Translations under genes and position numbers: made by a program
In this document: positions 1 to 5,807 of the stretch, piece after piece
Numbering within the stretch: position 1 is the stretch's first letter
Layout of the letters: each line of letters starts with the position of its first letter
Assembly: GCA_025774615.1 (NCBI GenBank)
Contig: JALGVQ010000125.1
Location: 1 to 8,581 of the forward strand
Reading direction: 5' to 3'
From: a bacterium
Lineage (GTDB): Bacteria; Blakebacterota; Blakebacteria; Blakebacterales; Blakebacteraceae
Length of the DNA: 8,581 bases
The notes under the pieces: model-generated
Told to the model about the DNA's origin: nothing
Database searches by the model: none
What the model saw: only the letters and a program-made list of their open reading frames with translations

Positions 1-2
1 TG

Positions 3-842
3 AACGCCCCATCAGCCTTCATCCGGCGCGCCGATTACCAACTCACCACGACCGGAACGATCGACCTTCATGCTGTTGGAATCGACGCGGCCGGCAACCA
101 GGCTACAGCCGACGTACAGCTCTCGACTGCTGCCGTTTCAGTGGGAACGGACACCGATATCATCTCTGCGGACGGCAGACTGCGGATCCACATTCCCCGC
201 GGAGTCGTGTGGAGCGAGGGAATAGCCCTGCTCCTGCAGAGTAATGAGAGGGAACCGGTGATCTTCGCGAGGAGTGGAGTGCCACTTGCCACCGGGAACT
301 CCCCTGCCGGTGACGCGCTCTCCCCCGCGTACTGGATCGATGTGCCCGGTCTGGTGCCTGGACGGAAGAGCACGGTGACGATCGAATGGGCAGCAGGGGA
401 GGTCGGACCGGGAGAGATGCCCGCGCTGTGGACCTCGGACGGGCAACGGTGGACACCACAACCCACCACGGTGGACCTGAGCGCTCGTCAGGCTTCCGTT
501 GCGGTGGAGGAGTTCGGCCTTTTCCAGCTGCGATCTGAAGGAGGCGAACCGTCAGGAGAAGAGGGAGACCTCACTCTTGAATCCGCTTACCCCAATCCAT
601 TCAACCCCTCCACCCGTATTGCCTTCCGGCTGCCCCGGGCGGATCATGTGCGTCTCGTGGTCATGAACACCCGTGGACAGACAGTCCAGGTCCTGGCCGA
701 AGGAGCGTTCCCCGCAGGACGGCATTCCGTAACCTGGCACGGCGATGATCACGACGGCCATCCGGTGGCCAGCGGTATCTATCTGTACGTACTGGAGACA
801 TCTTCGGGAAGACTCTCCCGGAAGATGACGCTGCTGAGATGA
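3..842 (+). CDS. C-terminal part of a secreted multidomain protein with a type IX (por) secretion sorting domain
   Basis: The reading frame is open from the left edge, so the 5' end lies outside the window; the GTG at 141 is probably an internal codon. About 279 residues are visible. The first ~40 (ending near DAAGNQATADVQLS) look like the last strands of an Ig-like or similar beta domain. A second beta-rich segment follows at about residues 45-180, with the pattern of domains that precede sorting tails in secreted proteases and adhesins. A linker rich in Gly and Glu leads to the tail, about residues 190-279: YPNPFNP at 196-202, then strands with VMNTRGQTV, AGRHSVTWHGDD, ASGIYLYVL and a basic last strand SRKMTLLR. 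This is the type A sorting / FlgD-like Ig fold, which in the FCB group directs cargo through the type IX system to the cell surface. The cargo activity is encoded upstream and cannot be named. The stop overlaps the start of the next gene. Confidence 0.88.
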   Translation, partial: NAPSAFIRRADYQLTTTGTIDLHAVGIDAAGNQATADVQLSTAAVSVGTDTDIISADGRLRIHIPRGVVWSEGIALLLQSNEREPVIFARSGVPLATGNSPAGDALSPAYWIDVPGLVPGRKSTVTIEWAAGEVGPGEMPALWTSDGQRWTPQPTTVDLSARQASVAVEEFGLFQLRSEGGEPSGEEGDLTLESAYPNPFNPSTRIAFRLPRADHVRLVVMNTRGQTVQVLAEGAFPAGRHSVTWHGDDHDGHPVASGIYLYVLETSSGRLSRKMTLLR

Positions 843-1756
843 AGTATCCTCCGAAGATCCTGGCAGCCGCGGTATTGATCTCCATCCTGACCGCCAGCAG
901 TTGTTCCGGTCCCGATCCCGATACGAAAGCGCCCGACTCACCTGTCGGGCTCATCACGAACGCCGGAGACGGTAGGGTGACCGTGACCTGGATCACGGTG
1001 GCAGCCGGCGATCTGGCCGGATACTTTGTCTACCATCGGGAAGCCGCAGGCGGTAGTGAGACAAAGAGTGACCTCCTCAACCCGACCACGCTTACAATCA
1101 CGGGTCTCACAAATGGAACGGCCTACCGATTCGCCGTGACCTCGATCGATGAAGCGGGTAATGAGAGCGACCGTTCCACAGAAGTGACCGCCACACCGAA
1201 TGATGAAGAGAGTCTCACTGAAGTGGGCTGGGAGGCGTGGGAGGCGGGAGAATATGAAACGGCATCCTCCAGCTTTCAGGCTGCTCTGAGTCATAATCAG
1301 GAATACGCGGAAGCATTTACCGGACTGGGATGGACGGCTCTGCGGCAGAGAGATCTTGAAACTGCGGCGGGGCGCTTCGACCAGGCCATCCAGAGGGACT
1401 CTGCGAATGAGGATCCCCGCGTTGGCGGGCTGATCGTTCATCGTGAACTGCCGGGCGGTCTGCCCATCGCCATGACGTATGGCAGAACAGCACTGGAGAA
1501 CGATCCCGACTACGTTTTCAGTCACGATCCAACCATCGACACCGAACTCGTGCAACTCATGCTCGCCCAGGTCTACTTCCTCAACGGAGAAACCCTTTTC
1601 TCATATGCCCAGGTCCTGCTGGATGATCTCGTACCCGGTAACGGACTCGATCCTTCCGTTTCCTCCAGCTGGGTCGTCGACGACACGACCTATTCCACAT
1701 ACGCAGCAGCGCTCCTGGCGCTCATCGAATACGCTTTCACCCTCCACGGGGGCTGA
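839..1756 (+). CDS. Lipoprotein with a fibronectin type III domain and TPR repeats
   Basis: 305 residues. Residues 1-21 form a lipoprotein signal peptide: a Lys, a hydrophobic stretch, then TASSC with Cys22 as the likely lipidation site. The residue at -3 is Ala rather than the usual Leu, so the lipobox is slightly weak. Residues about 32-120 are a fibronectin type III domain (APDSPVGL, VTVTW, GYFVYHRE, ITGLTNGTAYRFAV, DEAGNES, VTATP). Residues about 124-191 are two TPR-like helical pairs (GWEAWEAGEYETASSSFQAAL and the following GLGWTALRQRDLETAAGRFDQAI). The rest to 305 is helical with no family I recognise. The start ATG shares ATGA with the stop of gene 1 and has no clear Shine-Dalgarno of its own, which suggests translational coupling. 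Both domains are protein-binding folds, so a scaffold or accessory role at the envelope for the upstream secreted protein is a reasonable inference; no catalytic motif is visible. Confidence 0.88.
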   Translation: MKYPPKILAAAVLISILTASSCSGPDPDTKAPDSPVGLITNAGDGRVTVTWITVAAGDLAGYFVYHREAAGGSETKSDLLNPTTLTITGLTNGTAYRFAVTSIDEAGNESDRSTEVTATPNDEESLTEVGWEAWEAGEYETASSSFQAALSHNQEYAEAFTGLGWTALRQRDLETAAGRFDQAIQRDSANEDPRVGGLIVHRELPGGLPIAMTYGRTALENDPDYVFSHDPTIDTELVQLMLAQVYFLNGETLFSYAQVLLDDLVPGNGLDPSVSSSWVVDDTTYSTYAAALLALIEYAFTLHGG

Positions 1757-1772
1757 TTACTTCAGCCCGCCA

Positions 1773-1804
1773 GGAGCCTGCAGGAGAAATCGACGACAGG
1801 CTCC
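1773..1804 (+). terminator. Weak hairpin after gene 2, possible transcript end
   Basis: GGAGCCTG (1773-1780) is the exact reverse complement of CAGGCTCC (1797-1804), with a 16-base loop, starting 17 bases after the stop codon at 1756. There is no T tract behind it, so it does not meet the form of an intrinsic terminator. It could protect the 3' end of the message or be chance. A smaller hairpin, CTGAT (1889-1893) with ATCAG (1901-1905), is followed by TTATTT and is an alternative weak stop site. Confidence 0.25.
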
Positions 1805-1907
1805 CAGCATCCATCCAGATGTACCCTGCCGTACAGCCAGTGTACCATCCGGGACACTTTACCGTCCGATCGTCATCTCCCTGATCACCTGATCTGCTCT
1901 ATCAGTT

Positions 1908-1950
1908 ATTTAGAATGCGGTGTAATCGATTGTATTTTATACAGTTACAT
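1908..1950 (+). promoter_or_regulatory. Candidate promoter for the helical-repeat / beta-barrel / lipoprotein unit
   Basis: This is the only AT-rich island in the gap before gene 3. TATACA at 1938-1943 resembles a -10 hexamer. No good -35 hexamer lies 16-18 bases upstream. The segment ATTTTATACAGTTA (1934-1947) resembles the TATATGGTT boxes found near 5692 and 8557. If the -10 is right, the transcript would begin near 1950 and carry a leader of about 130 bases. Confidence 0.3.
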
Positions 1951-2026
1951 CGAAAAGAGGTCTTCCGGGGGCAATCGTGACATCAATGGCATGGGAGTTG
2001 CGACTAATCTGCAGTAACCAGATGTG

Positions 2027-2066
2027 CCGTCGGGCCGAATCAGGCCCGTCCGGGAACATCCGACGG
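2027..2066 (+). promoter_or_regulatory. Structured 5' leader next to the ribosome binding site of gene 3
   Basis: Two overlapping perfect stems can form. CCGTCGG (2027-2033) pairs with CCGACGG (2060-2066). CGGGCC (2031-2036) pairs with GGCCCG (2043-2048) around a GAATCA loop. The stems share bases 2031-2033, so the full forms of both cannot coexist. The outer stem ends two bases before AAGGAT (2069-2074), the likely Shine-Dalgarno for the ATG at 2080. Folding could therefore affect ribosome access. I match it to no known riboswitch class. Confidence 0.4.
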
Positions 2067-2079
2067 TCAAGGATCTCAG

Positions 2080-3171
2080 ATGATGTACAGAATCCATCCA
2101 TTTCAAACATCCGCAGTCGGGGGGGTTGCCCTTATCGTCGCGGCCACCATAACACTGGTCGGGACCCCCATCCGCGAGGTCATGGCGCAGCCCCCCGGAG
2201 CGGATGAAGTGCGAGAACTGCTGGAGCAGGCCAGAGAGTTGTATGAAGAACTGCTCCCCGTGGCCCAACAGCTCGGTGATGAAGCGATGATGACGCGGCT
2301 CCGGAACATCCGCTCACAATGGGTACAGGCGCAGGGCCATATGCAGGGCCGCCGGTACCAGCAGGCCGGCACGATGGCCAGGAGGAACCTGGACCAGCTT
2401 CGCCAGCTTTCGGTCCAGATACGGAAACTCGCCCAGAGACTCCCCCACTACACTCGGCTTTCAGAACGCAATCTTGAGATGATGCAGTTCCTCCGCAGCA
2501 GTGTCGGACCTGACGCTCCCCCGGAAGTACTCCGCCAGCTCGCCCTGTCGGTCGATACTCTCCAGCGCGCCCGCCAGGCCCGCCAGCGGAACAACCTCAT
2601 GCTCTCATTCAGACTCATGGAACAGGCCGACAACCTGCTGAGACAGGTCCTCAGACACGTTGACAGATCAGGTCTGACCACCGAATCGGTCCAGCGTGAG
2701 ATCGACGAGACTACCCGACGCATCGATCGTCTCGAAGCTGGTGAAATCACTGTGGATACCGCCATCGAAGCGCTCGAACGGGCAAGAACCGCCCAGGCCG
2801 AAGCGGTCCACCTCCTGGCTGCCGGAGATCTCCGACAGGCCCTGGCACACACTTTGACCGCCCGTACCGCCCTGAGGCTCGCCGAACGCCTGACCATGGG
2901 CGCACTCACCGGCGAGGACGTGGCCATGGCGATCGCTCACGCCGAAGAATTGCGGGAGGCGCATTCAGAACTCGCGAACAGCCCCATCCAGGGAGTGAGC
3001 AGGCTCATGCAGCAGGCCGACCGCCAGTTGAACCAGGCAAGAACACGGCTCATGTCGGGCAATCTGCGGCAGGCGCTTGAAAACGCCCAGAGCGCCGCGA
3101 AGCTTGTCATGACCGCCGTTCGCCGGGCAGGCGGCTCGGTACCTCCTCCATCACCGGCTCCGCAGGGTTAA
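2080..3171 (+). CDS. Secreted alpha-helical protein with four repeats of about 78 residues, function unknown
   Basis: 363 residues. AAGGAT at 2069-2074 supports the ATG at 2080; a second ATG follows at once and is also possible. Residues about 1-36 look like a signal peptide with a hydrophobic stretch at 13-28 and an Ala before the likely cut (REVMA/QPPG). The mature part is almost wholly helical and rich in Arg, Gln, Ala and Leu. I see a fourfold repeat whose helix-turn-helix centres lie at G90, N171, G249 and G327 (spacings 81, 78, 78). The clearest copies are LLAAGDLRQALAHTL (245-259) and RLMSGNLRQALENAQ (323-337); MQGRRYQQAGTMA and RNNLMLSFRLME are more diverged. The tail GGSVPPPSPAPQG is disordered. 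There are no cysteines and no catalytic motif. I do not recognise the family; a periplasmic scaffold or spacer is an inference. The next gene encodes an outer-membrane barrel. Confidence 0.85.
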   Translation: MMYRIHPFQTSAVGGVALIVAATITLVGTPIREVMAQPPGADEVRELLEQARELYEELLPVAQQLGDEAMMTRLRNIRSQWVQAQGHMQGRRYQQAGTMARRNLDQLRQLSVQIRKLAQRLPHYTRLSERNLEMMQFLRSSVGPDAPPEVLRQLALSVDTLQRARQARQRNNLMLSFRLMEQADNLLRQVLRHVDRSGLTTESVQREIDETTRRIDRLEAGEITVDTAIEALERARTAQAEAVHLLAAGDLRQALAHTLTARTALRLAERLTMGALTGEDVAMAIAHAEELREAHSELANSPIQGVSRLMQQADRQLNQARTRLMSGNLRQALENAQSAAKLVMTAVRRAGGSVPPPSPAPQG

Positions 3172-3223
3172 GAGAAAGCGTCCGATGAGGGATTCTCGCA
3201 GCAAGGCATTCTGCCTGGTGTCA

Positions 3224-3235
3224 TGTCAGGTGACA
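3224..3235. promoter_or_regulatory. Operator-like inverted repeat TGTCA-GG-TGACA
   Basis: Perfect 5-base arms separated by GG lie between genes 3 and 4, upstream of the long palindrome. The form suits a dimeric regulator, but a 12-base palindrome can occur by chance and no promoter hexamers are evident next to it. Confidence 0.2.
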
Positions 3236-3255
3236 AACGTCGGCACCGAGAGTGA

Positions 3256-3341
3256 CGCCGGGCCCGGTCTGCAAGGCGCAGCGACGAGGCATAGCGGTGG
3301 CTATGGCGAGGAGGCGCAACGCAGCCGGTCGGGATTCGGCG
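3256..3341. repeat. Long imperfect palindrome, likely dispersed REP-like repeat element
   Basis: The core is a perfect stem CATAGC (3290-3295) with GCTATG (3300-3305) around a GGTG loop. Matching arms continue outward: GCGC 3276-3279 with 3314-3317, CTGC 3269-3272 with GCAG 3321-3324, CCGG 3264-3267 with 3325-3328, and CGCCG 3256-3260 with CGGCG 3337-3341. All are centred near 3298, with small bulges. The wording of the core (AAGGCGCAGCGACGAGGC, then CATAGC, then GGCGAGGAGGCGCAACGCAG) resembles palindromic repeats I remember being scattered between genes in several bacterial genomes; that resemblance is from memory and unverified. It lies in the gap between genes 3 and 4 and has no T tract, so it is not a standard terminator. 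Confidence 0.6.
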
Positions 3342-3349
3342 CCGCTCGA

Positions 3350-4666
3350 ATGCGACGGTTGTTGCGTTACAGGGCACTAGCAGGACTGCTGATGGCGCTT
3401 CCCTGGATAACGATCCAGGGCCAGCAGAACGGCTCCCTTCCACGCCTGCCGGGGATGGGCGGACCGTTCCGTGTGGAATTCGGGACCGGCTACGACTTCT
3501 TCTCGCACAGCTATACCGTGTTGAGCGCGGACACATCCAGCACGATGAGCGAGGGCAACCTCCACCTGAACCTCCACTACACTCCACTCTCAACCGGAGG
3601 CCACACCCTCGAGTTCGGAGACCGGTTCTTCCTGGGACAGCAATACACCTACAACACGCTCAGCGCAGTATGGCGGAAGGGAACCTGGCAGGGCTTCAGC
3701 ACATCGGCCGAAACCCGCTGGGAGACCAAGCGGTTCACCGACAAGGGATTCATCTATTCCAACGATTACGATGCGCTCCTCGGCACCCTGCGGGGAGCGT
3801 ACCGCTGGTCGGGACAGTGGAGTATCAGTGGCAGAGTGAGAGCCGAGCAGTTCGATTACGATCACCACAACACCTTCTTCTATGACACCCGGACTCTCAG
3901 CGGTTCCCTCAGACTTCGCGGTGGCGGGTGGACCGGTCCCTGGTTCGAATTCGAAGCAGACGGGCGTAGCCAGGCTGCTCCCGACACGACCGCCCTCGAT
4001 CACGGGGACTCCGATCTGCGGCTGGTCCTCGGATGGGTATTACCGACGGGCGGTGATCTGCAGGCTACCATCTACCGGGACGTCAGGACCTACCGCAATG
4101 CGGGACCCCGCCCTGACAGGACCATGCATGGTGTACGCCTGAATGGCAGGATCGCGCCCCTCAGCCGATGGGGGATGTGGCTGGAGGCGGGCGTCGAGAA
4201 ACGCACCTATAGCGAACAGACCCTCGTTTACAACGACGGGACCGACCTGCGATTCGCGGCTGGTCCGACCTGGCACCCAGGAGAGGCCTGGGAGGTCCGT
4301 TTCGGTACCGGCTGGCAGAACCACCGGACCGAGGGCTATACCGACAGCTCGTACGTTGACCTCTTCGGAGTGACCCATATCACCGATTCCTGGTCCCAGC
4401 CCTTCCTCTTCACTGAGGCGAATATGCTCTCCGGTGGAGGCTTCTGGGCCTTTCTCACACTGGAGACAGGCTGGAGGACATACGAATCGGAGACCGAATG
4501 GGACAGTGACTTCTGGTATGTCGACCTGAGCGCCACCATGGAGATTCCGGTCTGGAAGGGTCTGGCGATCCAGGCACTCATCAATCTTACCCCGGAACGG
4601 CACCGGGAACCCGAAGACAACAGCGTTACCAACTACACCTCGATCGACCTCCTCTACAGGTTCTGA
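3350..4666 (+). CDS. Outer-membrane beta-barrel protein, function unknown
   Basis: 438 residues from the chosen ATG at 3350. The frame stays open to an ATG at 3185, but the extra 55 residues would translate the palindromic repeat and give a low-complexity, non-signal sequence. The ATG at 3350 begins a good signal peptide: MRRLLRYR, then a hydrophobic core ALAGLLMALPWITI, then IQG/QQ. No clear Shine-Dalgarno precedes it, a point against this start. The mature protein is full of alternating amphipathic strands with aromatic girdle residues (FRVEFGTGYDFF, HTLEFGDRFFL, GFSTSAETRWETKRF, WFEFEADGR, MWLEAGVEKRTYS, WEVRFGTGWQN, FWAFLTLETGWRTY). It ends SIDLLYRF, with a terminal Phe and aromatic -3, typical of the signal read by the BAM complex. 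I count roughly 14-18 possible strands, too uncertain to assign a family. It may be a pore, or the outer-membrane anchor of the neighbouring exported proteins. No TonB box or plug domain is seen. Confidence 0.85.
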   Translation: MRRLLRYRALAGLLMALPWITIQGQQNGSLPRLPGMGGPFRVEFGTGYDFFSHSYTVLSADTSSTMSEGNLHLNLHYTPLSTGGHTLEFGDRFFLGQQYTYNTLSAVWRKGTWQGFSTSAETRWETKRFTDKGFIYSNDYDALLGTLRGAYRWSGQWSISGRVRAEQFDYDHHNTFFYDTRTLSGSLRLRGGGWTGPWFEFEADGRSQAAPDTTALDHGDSDLRLVLGWVLPTGGDLQATIYRDVRTYRNAGPRPDRTMHGVRLNGRIAPLSRWGMWLEAGVEKRTYSEQTLVYNDGTDLRFAAGPTWHPGEAWEVRFGTGWQNHRTEGYTDSSYVDLFGVTHITDSWSQPFLFTEANMLSGGGFWAFLTLETGWRTYESETEWDSDFWYVDLSATMEIPVWKGLAIQALINLTPERHREPEDNSVTNYTSIDLLYRF

Positions 4667-4680
4667 CCTGACGACGGCGG

Positions 4681-4692
4681 GCTCGATCGAGC
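4681..4692. promoter_or_regulatory. Perfect 12-base palindrome between the barrel and lipoprotein genes
   Basis: GCTCGATCGAGC is self-complementary over all 12 bases. It sits 14 bases after the barrel stop and 7 bases before the GAGAGG ribosome binding site (4699-4704). With no loop sequence and no T tract it is not a terminator; a protein-binding site or chance are both possible. Confidence 0.25.
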
Positions 4693-4713
4693 AGAAATGA
4701 GAGGATGAACATA

Positions 4714-5634
4714 ATGCAGAAACCTATCACCAGATGGCTGAGAGGCACGATGATGGTCATGGTGCTGGTGGTGTCAGGCTGTGAGTTGAGCCCGACCGAA
4801 CTGAGCGAGGATCGCTCGGCCATCGAAGCCGCCATTCTGGAAGAGGCCGATTTCTTCACCTTCGATCTCTTCAGCGCGCAGGGAGCCGAGGACCCCGACA
4901 CGCCGACAATGGGACCGGGCAGAACCCTGGCCGACATCGTACCATGGCGGTGGGGACGTCAGATGCTGGACGTCCAGCGTGACATGGATATCACGATCCA
5001 TGATGAGGGGGACGGTCCCGCGACCGCGGATGTGATCTGGACAGGATTGCTCTCCGGCACCTTCCATATCATCGATACCACCGCAACTCACTACTCGAAG
5101 GACTTCACCGATACCGCAGTTCGTTTCGCGACCTTCGAGCGCCGCGAGAACGCAACCGCCGAGATGCATAATCGGGGCTGGCGGATGACCGCCATTTCGG
5201 GAACCACGATCATCTCCGATCCGAATACCGTCACGATCCAGGAGGTGCACCTGACATCACCTGGCGGCCTGGACACGATCCTGACCGACGTGAGCACCCT
5301 GACCAACCGTGAAAACATCCTTGCTCTGGCTGCAGGTGACACCATTACGATCGAGGTGACGACCGGTGATCCTGACGACGTCATCCTGATCCACTACCCG
5401 GCCTGGGCCAACATGCATGGAAACCGGAACCACATACGATCAAGGCTCCGGAACAATGGTGACGGGACCTTCACCGGCCAGTGGGTGACCCGCGGTATGG
5501 TATGGCGGAACGGGGAGAGGATGAACCCCAAGCGTCATATCACGATCGACGTTCTCAGCCACGACACCATCTTCACCGACGATCAGCCATACGATTCGAT
5601 GGGGTGGAGTTTCATCTATCGCATTGGCGGGTAG
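4714..5634 (+). CDS. Lipoprotein with a possible NTF2-like domain and a C-terminal beta domain, function unknown
   Basis: 306 residues from the ATG at 4714; an in-frame ATG at 4705 would add three. I chose 4714 because GAGAGG (4699-4704) then sits 9 bases upstream, whereas it touches the 4705 start directly. Residues 1-22 are a signal peptide with basic residues, the stretch MMVMVLVV and a canonical lipobox VSGC, so Cys23 is lipidated. Residues about 34-165 run helix (EDRSAIEAAILEEADFF) then strands (DMDITI, ATADVIWTGLLSGTFHII, AVRFATFERR, GWRMTAISG), an order like the NTF2/SnoaL-like fold; this is pattern judgement, not a firm match. Residues about 172-306 are beta-rich with an NNGDGTFTGQW turn typical of Ig-like domains and a final strand GWSFIYRI. 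No active site can be named. It lies 47 bases after the barrel gene and ends 18 bases before a strong terminator, so it is probably the last gene of the unit. Confidence 0.87.
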   Translation: MQKPITRWLRGTMMVMVLVVSGCELSPTELSEDRSAIEAAILEEADFFTFDLFSAQGAEDPDTPTMGPGRTLADIVPWRWGRQMLDVQRDMDITIHDEGDGPATADVIWTGLLSGTFHIIDTTATHYSKDFTDTAVRFATFERRENATAEMHNRGWRMTAISGTTIISDPNTVTIQEVHLTSPGGLDTILTDVSTLTNRENILALAAGDTITIEVTTGDPDDVILIHYPAWANMHGNRNHIRSRLRNNGDGTFTGQWVTRGMVWRNGERMNPKRHITIDVLSHDTIFTDDQPYDSMGWSFIYRIGG

Positions 5635-5652
5635 AAAATATAAAATCCATGT

Positions 5653-5687
5653 ACGGGCGTTCGGTCGAGAAGACCGGGCGCCCGTTT
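5653..5687 (+). terminator. Strong intrinsic terminator after the lipoprotein gene
   Basis: Bases 5653-5666 pair with 5672-5685 over 14 continuous pairs (12 Watson-Crick, two G-U) around a GAGAA loop. The right arm runs into TTT and then an AT-rich stretch (CGTATATTATAT). The T run is short, but the stem is long and GC-rich. It begins 18 bases after the stop at 5634. The AT-rich stretch before the stem (AAAATATAAAA) gives a T-rich tail on the opposite strand too, so it might act in both directions. Confidence 0.75.
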
Positions 5688-5689
5688 CG

Positions 5690-5703
5690 TATATTATATG
5701 GTT
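5690..5703 (+). promoter_or_regulatory. AT-rich box, candidate promoter element for the UPF0182 gene
   Basis: TATTATATGGTT (5692-5703) directly follows the terminator and matches 11 of 12 bases of TAATATATGGTT at 8557-8568, which also follows a gene end. TATATT or TATTAT could serve as a -10 element. The -35 position would lie inside the terminator stem and has no good hexamer, so confidence is low. Confidence 0.3.
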
Positions 5704-5761
5704 CCGGAAACTACTAATGTTCCGAGTCAGACGTCGGGCACCTGAGAGAGAGCTCCACAGC

Positions 5762-5792
5762 ATGAGTCCAGCCGATTGCGGCTGACCTTTTT
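5762..5792 (+). promoter_or_regulatory. Leader hairpin with T5 tract and overlapping seven-codon mini-ORF before the UPF0182 gene
   Basis: CAGCCG (5769-5774) and CGGCTG (5779-5784) form a perfect 6-bp GC-rich stem with an ATTG loop, then ACC and TTTTT (5788-5792). This is the form of a small intrinsic terminator placed 16 bases before the start codon at 5808. A mini-ORF, ATG at 5762 to TGA at 5783-5785, would encode MSPADCG and ends on the right arm of the stem; GAGAGAG lies upstream of it at about 5744-5750. Together they could act as an attenuator, but the mini-ORF may be chance. Confidence 0.35.
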
Positions 5793-5807
5793 CCCACGGG
5801 GGAGTGT

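Larger units (their letters stand above)
1757..2079 (+). other. Non-coding intergenic region of 323 bases
   Basis: I see no convincing gene on either strand; the short ORFs here are unsupported by domains or composition. In order it holds an 8-bp inverted repeat just after the stop of gene 2 (1773-1780 with 1797-1804), three GTAC tetranucleotides about one helical turn apart (1820-1845), a 5-bp hairpin followed by TTATTT (1889-1911), an AT-rich island at about 1905-1950 that may be a promoter, and a GC-rich fold right before the ribosome binding site of the next gene (2027-2066). The layout reads as the boundary between two transcription units. Confidence 0.6.

Noticed and set aside
141-143. 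GTG as the start of the first gene
   Set aside because: The frame is open to the left edge and the upstream residues look like the end of a beta domain, so the gene is partial rather than starting here.
1773-1804. Firm intrinsic terminator after gene 2
   Set aside because: The 8-bp stem has a 16-base loop and no T tract, so it is listed only as a weak candidate.
1977-2207. 76-residue open frame before gene 3
   Set aside because: It overlaps gene 3 in another frame, runs through the structured leader and shows no protein-like pattern.
1945-2268. 107-residue minus-strand open frame across the intergenic region
   Set aside because: It overlaps the start of gene 3 and the promoter candidate, has no recognisable domain, and has the composition of an antisense shadow.
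3256-3341. CRISPR repeat or transposon end
   Set aside because: There is only one copy in the window, no spacer array and no transposase gene; a REP-like palindrome fits better.
3185-3349. N-terminal 55 residues of the barrel open frame
   Set aside because: They translate a palindromic repeat, and a proper signal peptide begins only at 3350; kept as non-coding with the alternative start noted.
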